Shown one piece after another: positions 42,706-50,946 of a stretch of 64,000 bases of DNA. Position 1 is the first letter of the stretch. Each line of letters starts with the position of its first letter. The notes under the pieces are model-generated. The model worked only from the letters and a program-made list of their open reading frames with translations. It ran no database searches and was not told the origin of the DNA. Where the stretch lies: contig NZ_BCSP01000008.1 in the NCBI RefSeq assembly GCF_001570925.1, positions 24,965-88,964 of the forward strand. The letters are read 5' to 3'. Source of the stretch: [Zimmermannella] bifida NBRC 103089. Lineage in GTDB: Bacteria > Actinomycetota > Actinomycetes > Actinomycetales > Microbacteriaceae. A program made the translations under genes and the position numbers.

Positions 42706-44097
42706 ATGGTTTCGGAATCTGAATTTGGTTCAGCGGCTGCGGGGATGCAGCCCGCACCCGACGCGACGATTCTGCGCGGCGAGTCGACCGCATCCCAAGC
42801 TGGTCGAGGCCGGGACGGTGGTTCGAAGGTCACCGGTGTCGGTATCGCGTTCGATGTGCTGGCGGTCGGCATCGCGGCCGGCGTGTGCTGGTGGCTGAGC
42901 GAGAACATTCCACTGACGGTCATTGTCGGGCTCGAGGTCGCCATTTTGGTGTTCTTCGTCTGGCGCATTGTTGGCACGACCCCGGGTAGCATCCTGGCGC
43001 GTATGGCCTTCGGCGTGGGCGCAGCTCCGGCCGTATCGGAAGACGAGACGCAGCTTGCGGTGCGGCGCGTGAGCGATCGTGGTTTTGCGGATGCGGTCCC
43101 GCAGCTGCCGTGGACCCCGGCTTCGCCTTCGGTACCGCACCAGGCCCCTGTCCAGTTTGAGACCGCAGCAGAAGCGCCTGTGGACCCCCAGCAGGCTGCG
43201 CAGCAGCCGGGTTACCCGGGCCAGCCTGGTCCTTCAGGCGAGCACGAGTTCGCGGCACACCAGGGTCACCAGAGCCAGCAGCCACATGACCTCGCCCCGC
43301 AAGACCACCCACAGGCACACGGCGGCATGCAGGCACCGGTGCCGCAGCAGGTCTACGGCCACGATCCGCATCCCGAATACGGACAGTACGACGGCCAGCA
43401 ACCTGGTTACCCACAGCAGGGCAACCAGCAACAGGCCCACCAGCAGCCGTGGCACCCGCAGCAGGCTGCCCCGCAGGCAGGATTCCCTGGAGGTATGCCG
43501 CAGCACGGTGGCCCGCAGCCGGGCATGCCGCAGCAGGGTGGCCCACAGCACGACGCCACGCAGTTTGGCACCCCGCAGCACGACACACGAAGCACGCCAC
43601 AGCAGGCTGCCGCTCCGTCCGCACCAACGCGTCTGCCGCAGGAAGCACCGCTCCCCTCGCCCGTCTCCGGCGCCGAACCCCAACAGCACCGCGTCGTGGA
43701 GTTTGACGCAACCGCATCCGCCCAGCCCGAAACCGCATCCGCGGCCAACATCGCCGCCGCCCCGCAGCAAACCCAGGCTGCCGACCGCACACCCATCGTG
43801 GTGCTGCCCAATGGCGAGCGCATTGCCCTGCACGGGGCGCTCCTGGTCGGCCGCAAGCCTCGCCCCGAGCACGATGAGATTCCCGTCACGCTTGCCGATG
43901 ACGCGCGATCGATCTCGCGTTCACACCTGATGATTGTGCCGGATGCGTCGGGAGCCTCGGTGCGCGACCTCGGTTCCGCAAATGGCACACGCGTGCGGCG
44001 TGCGGGACAGGAACACCTCGTCACCGCGAATACGGACTTCCGCCTGGAACTGGGCGATGTGATCTGCCTGGGGCGCTTCGAACTCGAGCTCCAGTAG
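42706..44097 (+). CDS. RDD-like membrane protein with C-terminal FHA domain
   Basis: 463 aa from ATG 42706 (AAAAGGG upstream). Two helices (GIAFDVLAVGIAAGVCWWL and LTVIVGLEVAILVFFVW) ending in GTTPGSILARMAFGV resemble an RDD unit. A ~230-residue Gln/Pro/His/Gly-rich linker leads to a C-terminal FHA domain (LHGALLVGRKP, ISRSHLMIV, VRDLGSANGTRVRRAG, LELGDVICLGRFELEL) with the phosphothreonine-binding Arg, Ser-His and Asn-Gly. It probably reads phosphorylation by the Ser/Thr kinase of the locus. Codon repetition in the linker (CAGCAG) may cause slippage. Confidence 0.85.
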   Translation: MVSESEFGSAAAGMQPAPDATILRGESTASQAGRGRDGGSKVTGVGIAFDVLAVGIAAGVCWWLSENIPLTVIVGLEVAILVFFVWRIVGTTPGSILARMAFGVGAAPAVSEDETQLAVRRVSDRGFADAVPQLPWTPASPSVPHQAPVQFETAAEAPVDPQQAAQQPGYPGQPGPSGEHEFAAHQGHQSQQPHDLAPQDHPQAHGGMQAPVPQQVYGHDPHPEYGQYDGQQPGYPQQGNQQQAHQQPWHPQQAAPQAGFPGGMPQHGGPQPGMPQQGGPQHDATQFGTPQHDTRSTPQQAAAPSAPTRLPQEAPLPSPVSGAEPQQHRVVEFDATASAQPETASAANIAAAPQQTQAADRTPIVVLPNGERIALHGALLVGRKPRPEHDEIPVTLADDARSISRSHLMIVPDASGASVRDLGSANGTRVRRAGQEHLVTANTDFRLELGDVICLGRFELELQ

Positions 44098-44114
44098 CTC
44101 AAGCCACCTACGAG

Positions 44115-44364
44115 TTGCGGCCGACTTTGCACAGCTCCACGCACGGTTAACGACCAAAGTCGGCCACAACACCCATGGACCGACACCGTTACGGCCGACT
44201 TTGCACAGCTCCACGCGCGGTTAACAACCAAAGTCGACCACAGCGCCCCTGGACCGACACCGCCGCGACACCCCAGTTCGCCTGCGCAAGCCGCGCACGA
44301 GTTGCGGCCGACTTTGCACAGCTCCACGCGCGGTTAACAACCAAAGTCGACCACAGCGCCCATG
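44115..44364 (+). repeat. Family B palindromic repeats, three copies
   Basis: Copies start at 44115, 44189 and 44302. Each begins TTGCGGCCGACTTTGCACAG or a one-base variant, continues CTCCACGC, and closes with CCAAAGTCG(G/A)CCACA, so the arms GGCCGACTTTG and CAAAGTCGGCC pair. The first two are 74-bp tandem units; the third is separated by 39 extra bases and is shorter at its end. They fill most of the gene-free stretch 44098-44423. A diverged copy is at 28607-28694. Confidence 0.9.
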
Positions 44365-44423
44365 CAAGGTCGACGCCCTAATACGGGCGGGCAGGGATGC
44401 ACCCGAGGGTCCGGAAAACAGGC

Positions 44424-44453
44424 GAGGGGCGAGACGTATTCGTCTCGCCCCTC
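44424..44453 (-). terminator. Terminator of the esx operon
   Basis: A perfect 13-bp stem (GAGGGGCGAGACG with CGTCTCGCCCCTC) and TATT loop, 17 bp after the last WXG100 gene; on the reverse strand GTTTTCC follows. Confidence 0.9.
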
Positions 44454-44470
44454 AGCATCTGCTGAAGCAA

Positions 44471-44758
44471 TTAGCCACCGAAGCGGTTTGCACCCTTGCG
44501 GTCAGTTGCGTTCATGTCCATAGCGGTCTCGCCCATGAGCTGGTTGAGCTTGTTCAGCGCAACCTTCATCTGTGCCATGGCGTTGTCCCACTGTGCACGA
44601 GCGTTCTGGTAGGCACCCTGTGCCGAACCTTCCCACTGTGCAACCATGCCGTTGAGCTGGGTCTCAAGGCCGTCGAGGGTGTTTTCGATGTTCGAGTTGC
44701 CCTGCGAAAGCTGCTGCTGGGCCGACTCCATGGTGCCGTAATTTACGCGAATGTCCAC
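44471..44758 (-). CDS. WXG100 family type VII secretion protein
   Basis: 95 aa, helix-WEG-helix: YGTMESAQQQLSQGNSNIEN, turn VAQWEGSAQGAYQNA, then MAQMKVALNKLNQLM. This is the ESAT-6/CFP-10 fold, secreted as a dimer by EccC. The C-terminal tail ATDRKGANRFGG lacks a clear YxxxD/E signal, so the partner may carry it. The GTG start has AGGAG 9 nt upstream. It is 34 bp behind the second WXG100-like gene, with which it probably dimerises. Confidence 0.93.
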   Translation of the reverse strand: MDIRVNYGTMESAQQQLSQGNSNIENTLDGLETQLNGMVAQWEGSAQGAYQNARAQWDNAMAQMKVALNKLNQLMGETAMDMNATDRKGANRFGG

Positions 44759-44792
44759 GGTGATCTTCTCCTAGTTCCTAGTCTCGTAGGGC

Positions 44793-45125
44793 TTAGGCGC
44801 CCGGGTAGCTGAAGTTAACGAGGCCAGCTTCTTCCTGGTTCGCCATCGCCGAAGCGCGGTCGTCGTCAGTGCTGGTGATGTCGGCCTGGGTTCCGCGGAG
44901 GTCCGACGAGAACTGGTCGAGAGTCGAAATGATCTTCTCTGCGTTCTCGCTCCAGCTGCCCATGGCCGACTGGAATGCGTTTGCAGCGGCACCCTGGAAC
45001 TGAGGACGGATTGCTTCCATCTCGCCCTGGAGACGCGAGACGATGCTCGAAAGGTTCTGGCGTGCGTCGTCGGCGGCCGAAGCACCAGCTTCAATGGCGC
45101 CTTCGCCGGTAAAGGTTTGCGACAT
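44793..45125 (-). CDS. WXG100-like protein with FQG in place of WXG
   Basis: 110 aa, two long helices. The hinge region is AIRPQFQGAAANAFQSAMGSW: spacing and following residues fit WXG100, but the Trp of WxG is Phe. Helix 2 continues ENAEKIISTLDQFSSDL, and the tail reads NFSYPGA. It is taken as the heterodimer partner of the downstream WEG protein. The ATG has GAGGT upstream. Its own promoter lies about 60 bp upstream. Confidence 0.88.
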   Translation of the reverse strand: MSQTFTGEGAIEAGASAADDARQNLSSIVSRLQGEMEAIRPQFQGAAANAFQSAMGSWSENAEKIISTLDQFSSDLRGTQADITSTDDDRASAMANQEEAGLVNFSYPGA

Positions 45126-45185
45126 GATTCACCTCAAATGTTTGTGTTGCGTTCAGTGTCAATGTTGTTCAAGCAGAACACGGGA

Positions 45186-45213
45186 AGTATACGAATCGAA
45201 TGTGACATGTCTA
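45186..45213 (-). promoter_or_regulatory. Promoter of the two WXG100 genes
   Basis: On the reverse strand a -35 TAGACA (45208-45213), 16-bp spacer and -10 TATACT (45186-45191), in a locally AT-rich region. The mRNA would have a leader of about 50 nt with a strong ribosome site, unlike the leaderless genes elsewhere. Confidence 0.65.
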
Positions 45214-45277
45214 ACCGCATTCTATTCAAATACGAAATGTCCACCAAAAGTATTACAGGGGGTTGACAACCGCGTGT

Positions 45278-46642
45278 TTATGCGGATTTACGCCGAGCCA
45301 TAAGCACAACGGCAATAATCAAAATGACCAATAACGCAGCACCCGCAACAATTCCGATAATGAGCGTTTGCGAGCCGTTAACTGAATTCCCAGGTTCACT
45401 GCGATTCCCAGATTCTGACTTATCTGCAGGCGCATTGAAATCACCGTGCGATTGCCAATAGTCAGCATCAGGAGCTGTGCCAACAAGGTCCTTCTTGTCG
45501 GCCGGAATCCATTCAATTGCATTTGGGTTGATGCCCGCATCCGGGCGGTAGTTCTTCGCCTCGCCTTCATAGGCCGGAAGACCGTCGAGGATGTCGTTGA
45601 CGCCAAGCCAAGGATCATCGGTCGGATAGTCCGGCTTCTTCCAGAACGGCGGCTCGTCTGGATACTGCATCGGGTCAGCAGCCATGAAGGCCAACGGATC
45701 GATAACACCAAATCCGGTCGTCGAGTCGTGCTTCGAGAGATCCGGATTTCCACCCACGGTGTTCCGCGCGAGCGACTGCATCAATTGGTGACCGGATGCA
45801 TCCGGATACTTCTGCATACCGAGAGCGAGCGTGCCGGCCGCGATTGGCGATGCCAACGAGGTACCGTCCTGGAACTCGAGCGAGTTCGTCGATGGTGGTC
45901 GAACAACCAGACCGACTCCTGGAGCTGCTAGCGAGAGGTTTTCACCGTGAGCACTCCACTCTGGCACGGCCCGGGATTTGTCGTGGGCGGTAATCGCCGC
46001 GGTGCCGGGCTCACCACCATAAGCCACGACTCCATTGTTACCGGCCCCCTGAAAGAAGGGAATGTCACGCATGGCCAGATATGCCACGCTCGTGAAGTCC
46101 ATCGAGTTAAAGGACGAGCTGATGATGTCCGCACCGAGGTCATCCGCTGCCAGTGCCCTGCCCGACACACTGTGCGCCGTGTCGGGACAATCGCCATTGA
46201 GCTTGTCATCGCTGGTCAGCTGACCCTGGAACACAATGAGTTTTGCGTCTGGGGCGATGCCCTGGATCTTGCCTTCGCCGCCCTGGCCGACAAGCATCGA
46301 CGCGACCATAGTGCCGTGATCGTAGAACTTGCGTTCCACCGGAATCTGGCAGTCTTCCGGCAGCGGAATGTACTCGATGTTGGCACCCTGCAGGTCTGGC
46401 GAGTCGAGGTTAATGCTCGGTTCGGTGATCGCGATGGTGATGCCCTCACCCGTGAACCCCTCGGCGTGTAGCTTGTCGTAGCCGAACGCCTTGATGTGCC
46501 AGTTCAGTGCGGCTTCGGGCGACTGTTCTTGCGCACTCGCAGGCACCGCGGGCGAGACCGCCGCGATCCCTACAGCGGACAACACGGCAGCGCCGAATCC
46601 CGCGACGATTTTGCGCAGTGGATGCGGGAAATTTCGTTTCAT
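45278..46642 (-). CDS. mycP: Mycosin-like S8 serine protease, type VII secretion associated
   Basis: 454 aa. Signal peptide (IVAGFGAAVLSAVGIAAVSPAVPASAQ), subtilase domain, C-terminal anchor LIIGIVAGAALLVILIIAVVLMARRKSA-type helix (residues about 425-450). Catalytic His is in YDHGTMVASML, oxyanion Asn in GAGNNGV, Ser in DGTSLASPIAAG. At the usual DTGV site the sequence is AITEPSIN, so Asp appears replaced by Glu. MycP is needed for ESX complex stability and substrate processing. The start at MKRN is chosen because AAGGA lies 5 nt upstream of that ATG. Confidence 0.88.
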   Translation of the reverse strand: MKRNFPHPLRKIVAGFGAAVLSAVGIAAVSPAVPASAQEQSPEAALNWHIKAFGYDKLHAEGFTGEGITIAITEPSINLDSPDLQGANIEYIPLPEDCQIPVERKFYDHGTMVASMLVGQGGEGKIQGIAPDAKLIVFQGQLTSDDKLNGDCPDTAHSVSGRALAADDLGADIISSSFNSMDFTSVAYLAMRDIPFFQGAGNNGVVAYGGEPGTAAITAHDKSRAVPEWSAHGENLSLAAPGVGLVVRPPSTNSLEFQDGTSLASPIAAGTLALGMQKYPDASGHQLMQSLARNTVGGNPDLSKHDSTTGFGVIDPLAFMAADPMQYPDEPPFWKKPDYPTDDPWLGVNDILDGLPAYEGEAKNYRPDAGINPNAIEWIPADKKDLVGTAPDADYWQSHGDFNAPADKSESGNRSEPGNSVNGSQTLIIGIVAGAALLVILIIAVVLMARRKSA

Positions 46643-46708
46643 CATGTTCCTTAACGACGTCTGCCGCCACCTCAAATTGAGGCAGCGGCAAACGTAACTA
46701 ACTAGTAC

Positions 46709-48556
46709 TTACCAGCGGCTGTCATCCTGTGTGGCAACTTCGATAACGTCCTTCGTGACCCGGCCCGAGCGGCCCGCCTCACCGAGCTGCTTCTCGCCAG
46801 CGAGGTCGAAGAATTCCACTCCGGATGCGCCGTAGTTCGTACGCTTTTTTGCTTCCTTTTCGTCCTTGCCGGATCCAAGGCCACCCATGAGGCCGCCTGC
46901 CATGCCACCGCCACGGGCAGCGCCACCGGCTGCTGCAGCACGACCTGCCGCCGAAGCGCTACGGCCGGCGCCCGATCCGAGACCGAAGCGGCCCTTGCCG
47001 CTCTGCTTCGACTTGTTGTCGGCATTACCGTTTGCGGGTGCACCACCGGCCATGCCACCCAGCATGCCCATGCCACCGCGCGCACCAACGGCGCCAGCAC
47101 CTGCAACACCAGAGCGGGCAGCGGCAGCAGCGCCGCCGGTCATGCCTGCGCGAGGTGCCGAAGCGGTACCGCCACGAGCTGCGCTGGCGCGTCCGGCGCT
47201 TGCAGCACCCAGGCGCCCCTTGCCCGACTTCTTGGACTTCTCATTGGCACCAGCAGTACCCGGTGCACCACCGGCCATACCGCCCATCATGCCCATGCCA
47301 CCGCGAGCGGCACCGCCCACGGCACCGGCACGACCGGCGCCTCCGCCGACGCCCGGGCGTCCCGCAGCGGGCCCGCCGAGGCGACCCGAACGGGCGCTCT
47401 TCTTGTCGTTACCACCGGCTGCACCGGGAGCACCGCCAGCCATACCGCCCATCATGCCCATACCCATGCCCATGCCCATGCCACCGCGAGCGGCACCTGC
47501 AGCCGCGCCTGGCGCACCAGCAGCAGCACCAGCGCCAGCACCCATGGCGCCCATCGGCACCGAGCTACCGGCGCGAGCAGCACCGCCGAGTGCAAGCGCA
47601 CCCGCACCTACGGCGCCTGCGGCACCGAGCGCACCAAGGTTGCCGCCAAGCGCAGCCTGACCTTCTTCAATGGTGCTGCGAAGCATCGGGTCGCGAGGCA
47701 TCTGGCCCAGGCTTGGGTCAGCATTGACCCGGTAGCCACCCTGCAACGGGCCGTCACGGTTAATGTCACCGGGGTGGTACACATCAAATGGCCACTTGTC
47801 GATGCTTGGCAGCGGGTTCTTTGCTGGCACAACGCCCGGGTAGTCACCAACGCCGGCGTTTTCGTCGTAGCTAACCGAGTTCAGACCGCGTTCGATGGCC
47901 TGACGCACACGCTCGGCCGGCGTTAGCGTGCCATTGGTGCCAGTGCCGGTGTTGCGATCGCTAGGGATGCCGGTGCCATGGCCGGGGAACTTCGGTGTGG
48001 TGTCCGGGTTATTGGCATCGTCACCGTTCTGGTGCTTGTCCTTAGGCGCGACAACGTCAGGCAGCTGGCCTTCAGTCGTGTGCATGTCCTGACCAAGCTT
48101 CCGCAGCGCGGCACGTGCTTGACGTTCACGCTCGGCTTCGCGCGCTGCGGTAATAAATTCGAGGAATGCACTACCCGCCATGATTCCGACACCGGGAACA
48201 AGCACCTTGAGCGCGAGACCGAGGCCCTGCTCAAATGCGTTCGGCTGACCGCTCGGCAGCGACTGGTAGGCCGCCTGTGCCGCCTGGATACCCTGACGCC
48301 CAGTCTCGGTCGAGTCCTTCATCCGGAGCAGATCGAGCTGCGTCTCTTCAATCACGCGAGTCAGCTTCGATGCTGAATCGCGGATCGAAATGTCGGTGTC
48401 GCCACCGAACATCGACTCAATATCCTTGAGCTTGTCAAAGTCGCGTGCAGCATCTTCCAGACGCTCGGCAGCGTTGTCGAGTTCTTGCTTGTCCTGTTCA
48501 AATTGCGAAAGCTGAGCCTGCATGACCGCACTCAGCCGAGTTACGTAGACACCCAT
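46709..48556 (-). CDS. Putative type VII substrate: helical N-terminus, Ala/Gly/Met repeat C-terminus
   Basis: 615 aa. Residues 1-160 are helical and charged (SQFEQDKQELDNAAERLEDA, RKLGQDMHTTEGQ) with one hydrophobic stretch GLALKVLVPGVGIMAGSAFL. A central polar part has DKWPFDVYHPGDINRDGP. From about residue 310 it is Ala/Gly-rich with a unit repeated three to four times: RGGMGMxGGMAGGAP followed by a Lys/Ser-rich patch (KSGKGRLG) and GRA runs. The C-terminus is unique (YGASGVEFFDLAGE). It is comparable in layout to EspB/PPE-type ESX substrates, but no family is recognised. It sits between mycP and a helical protein gene. Confidence 0.75.
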   Translation of the reverse strand: MGVYVTRLSAVMQAQLSQFEQDKQELDNAAERLEDAARDFDKLKDIESMFGGDTDISIRDSASKLTRVIEETQLDLLRMKDSTETGRQGIQAAQAAYQSLPSGQPNAFEQGLGLALKVLVPGVGIMAGSAFLEFITAAREAERERQARAALRKLGQDMHTTEGQLPDVVAPKDKHQNGDDANNPDTTPKFPGHGTGIPSDRNTGTGTNGTLTPAERVRQAIERGLNSVSYDENAGVGDYPGVVPAKNPLPSIDKWPFDVYHPGDINRDGPLQGGYRVNADPSLGQMPRDPMLRSTIEEGQAALGGNLGALGAAGAVGAGALALGGAARAGSSVPMGAMGAGAGAAAGAPGAAAGAARGGMGMGMGMGMMGGMAGGAPGAAGGNDKKSARSGRLGGPAAGRPGVGGGAGRAGAVGGAARGGMGMMGGMAGGAPGTAGANEKSKKSGKGRLGAASAGRASAARGGTASAPRAGMTGGAAAAARSGVAGAGAVGARGGMGMLGGMAGGAPANGNADNKSKQSGKGRFGLGSGAGRSASAAGRAAAAGGAARGGGMAGGLMGGLGSGKDEKEAKKRTNYGASGVEFFDLAGEKQLGEAGRSGRVTKDVIEVATQDDSRW

Positions 48557-48586
48557 GATTTCTTCCTACCTGCTCGCTACTCGTAA

Positions 48587-49180
48587 CTATCCGAGGTCTG
48601 CCGACTTGTTACCGTTCGGGTTGACCTTGGGCTCAGCGCCCGAAGGGGTACCGCTCGGCACGGTCATGCTCGGCGCACCCGACTGGTTTGCAGGAACTTC
48701 GTTGGCGGGCAGCTCAGTTGGCGGTACCACATCTGGACGACCAAGTTCCGGCGCGACAAGCTCCAGGAGTGGGTTGTCATCGAGGTTAAACATGCGCCGA
48801 ACTTCGTTCAGCTGGTCGTACTTGTTGTTGCCGTAGCGGTCGAGGTGGTCGCCACCCACCGAGCTGATGCGCTCGTTGAACTTCGCACGACCGGCCTCGT
48901 CGGTGTTTTCGAACTCGTCCCGCGTGATCTGTACGTTCTGACGGAATTCCTCGATGGATTTCAGGATCCAAGCCAGCTTCTTTTCGAAATTCTCGGCGAC
49001 CATGCTGGAGCGCTGGGTGACACCAGCAGTCTCGGGCATCGGTGCCCACTTGCCTGCGTTCTGACGTCCACGAACGTTGGTCACGTGCGTACGACCGGTG
49101 TTGGAGTGGTTGTGCGAGGAAGTCAGCTGGCTCTCAGCCCTGTCAATGCCAGCGTGCACCACTTCGGTTTGCTTGCTCAC
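48587..49180 (-). CDS. Helical protein of the type VII locus, function unknown
   Basis: 197 aa from GTG 49180 (GGGAA 9-10 nt upstream; GTG 49189 is an alternative). A polar helical N-terminus (TEVVHAGIDRAESQLTSSHN) and MVAENFEKKLAWILKSIEEF resemble an ESX-associated alpha-helical domain. The last 50 residues are Pro/Ser/Asn-rich (PPTELPANEVPANQSGAPS). It is 30 bp upstream of the Ala/Gly repeat protein and likely co-expressed; it may be a chaperone or secreted partner. Confidence 0.6.
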   Translation of the reverse strand: MSKQTEVVHAGIDRAESQLTSSHNHSNTGRTHVTNVRGRQNAGKWAPMPETAGVTQRSSMVAENFEKKLAWILKSIEEFRQNVQITRDEFENTDEAGRAKFNERISSVGGDHLDRYGNNKYDQLNEVRRMFNLDDNPLLELVAPELGRPDVVPPTELPANEVPANQSGAPSMTVPSGTPSGAEPKVNPNGNKSADLG

Positions 49181-49214
49181 GATGCTCACTTTCCCAAGAT
49201 TCTGGTGGGACCAC

Positions 49215-49226
49215 CCGAAATTTCGG
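49215..49226. promoter_or_regulatory. Perfect 12-bp palindrome in the leader of the esx-associated operon
   Basis: CCGAAATTTCGG, about 35 bp upstream of the GTG at 49180; a possible operator for a dimeric regulator. Confidence 0.3.
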
Positions 49227-49437
49227 TACGGACCCGAGGTCATGCGCGAGCAGTTTTCCGAACAAAAGTTAACAAAATGGATACTTGAGGCAACGGTGAC
49301 GCCGGTTTTTGCGGATGTCATCCGAAAGTTGTAGAAGCCCGGCAGTTCAGGGATGCACCCGAATTAGCGGGCAGCAATACGACGCGATTTACGGCGGCTC
49401 ACGTAACCAGATGCATCCGGTAATAGGTGCGCGAACG

Positions 49438-50937
49438 CTAATTGGTAACGCACGCCTGCTGCGACTTTGAGGTCGCGCCGCCAGGCCCGCGAGTCCACAC
49501 TTCGATGCAGTTCGATCCCGTAACCGCGGGGAACGAAATGCTCGTCTGGTCGGTCACATCAGTGTGCTCGGGCTGCCCGGCACGCGTGATGGTGAAGCCA
49601 AAGTGGGCGCCGTTTGTTGCCGGCAGCTCCGATGGTGCTTTCCAAGATGCCACCAGTTGGTCGCCTTCAATGACCACCTGGAGATCGCCCACACTCGGGA
49701 CCTGTGCGGAAACGGGATCGGCGACCTTCGTCTCCGCTGGCGCATCCGGTGCGACCGTCCATCCACCGCCGCGGAATGCCACGAGCAGCGCAGCACCACC
49801 CACAACCAACGCCGCCAACACGGCAAAGAAGATGCCGAGTGCGGAAGGGCCACGCCCCGCGGAAACCATCGGCATTGCGCCGCCGGTCGTGTCCATTCGC
49901 CCAAAGGTCTGGCCCGTCGTGGTGTGCCGCGTACCCTGTTCTGAAAACTCGAACGATCGGTGGTTGGTCGTGCCACCGGTCGTTGTGTCGCTCGACACCA
50001 CCGCAACCGGACGCAAGCGCGTGGCGTCTGGGTCGTCCGATGCCGCCACCGCAGCCCGAGCCGACACCGAGTCGCCAATTTCGCGAATTTCTAGCTCGGT
50101 TTCGGGGAGCCCGAGCGCCCGCTGTTGCCGCTGCAGCATCCGGCCAAAGTCCGCGGCGTTCGGGCGCTGCGCAGCCTCGCGGGCGAGGCCGCGCATCAAC
50201 ACCTCTTCGAGAGCCGGTGGCACGTCACGACGGCCAATCCCCCGCAGCTGACCTCCCATGACGCGCCCGATCAACGCACCACGCGAGTTGTCACCATTGA
50301 GAATCTCAAAGGGGGATGCACCCGCAAGCCAGGTCCAGAGCGTCGCGGCAAGCGAGAAGACGTCCTGCGCCGCACCCACTTCGGTCTCGGCCATGTGCAC
50401 TTCGGGGGCCGCCCACGGAATCGACAGCCCGCCCTCACCGTGGCGCAACGGCATCCCGACCGCACCAGCAATACCGAAGTCGGTGAGCACCGGGCCACCA
50501 AACTCCGAAGTCAGCACGTTCGACGGCTTGACGTCTCGGTGCACGATGCCAACACCGTGCAGTGTTGCCAAAGCACCCGAGAGCACCACACCGCTGCGCA
50601 GCACATCAGCGACGGGCATCACTCCCCCGCCGCGCTGCCAGCGAGGCGGCTGGCAGAGTTCGAGCGCCATCCAGGTCGCCCCCTCACGGGTACGACCAGT
50701 GGCATAGAGCGACACGATGCCCGGGTGCGTCGATACCTGCGCCAAGACGTTGGCCTCACGGCGCATCATCGCCTCGGCTTCGTATCCGACCCTGGGCCGC
50801 AGCACCTTGATGGCGACTTCACGCTCGGGTGACTGTTGCCGGTAACGGTGCACGTCGGCACTACCACCGCGCCCCATGTAGGCACGCCACTGGTAGCCCG
50901 GAATATCCGGACCGCGTCCGGGAGTTTCCGTGTTCAA
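49438..50937 (-). CDS. Membrane Ser/Thr protein kinase with extracellular FN3-like domain
   Basis: 499 aa. The kinase domain (about 15-280) is complete: GRGGSADVHR, VAIKVL, HRDVKPSN, TDFGIAG, WAAPEVH. A Thr-rich juxtamembrane segment (SSDTTTGGTTNH, TRHTTTGQT) may be autophosphorylated. One helix (ALGIFFAVLAALVVGGAALL) leads to an outer domain of about 90 residues (VVIEGDQLVASWKAP ... CIEVWTRGPGG) like a fibronectin type III module. It has no PASTA repeats, so it is not PknB. TTG start with AGGAG. It is 9 bp downstream of the transglutaminase-fold gene and probably phosphorylates targets of the FHA protein. Confidence 0.9.
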   Translation of the reverse strand: MNTETPGRGPDIPGYQWRAYMGRGGSADVHRYRQQSPEREVAIKVLRPRVGYEAEAMMRREANVLAQVSTHPGIVSLYATGRTREGATWMALELCQPPRWQRGGGVMPVADVLRSGVVLSGALATLHGVGIVHRDVKPSNVLTSEFGGPVLTDFGIAGAVGMPLRHGEGGLSIPWAAPEVHMAETEVGAAQDVFSLAATLWTWLAGASPFEILNGDNSRGALIGRVMGGQLRGIGRRDVPPALEEVLMRGLAREAAQRPNAADFGRMLQRQQRALGLPETELEIREIGDSVSARAAVAASDDPDATRLRPVAVVSSDTTTGGTTNHRSFEFSEQGTRHTTTGQTFGRMDTTGGAMPMVSAGRGPSALGIFFAVLAALVVGGAALLVAFRGGGWTVAPDAPAETKVADPVSAQVPSVGDLQVVIEGDQLVASWKAPSELPATNGAHFGFTITRAGQPEHTDVTDQTSISFPAVTGSNCIEVWTRGPGGATSKSQQACVTN

Positions 50938-50946
50938 CTGACGCTC

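Noticed and set aside
44115..44364. Three spaced repeats suggesting a CRISPR array
   Set aside because: Unit spacing is 74 and 113 bp, the units themselves are palindromic, the interval sequence is largely repeated too, and no cas genes are present.
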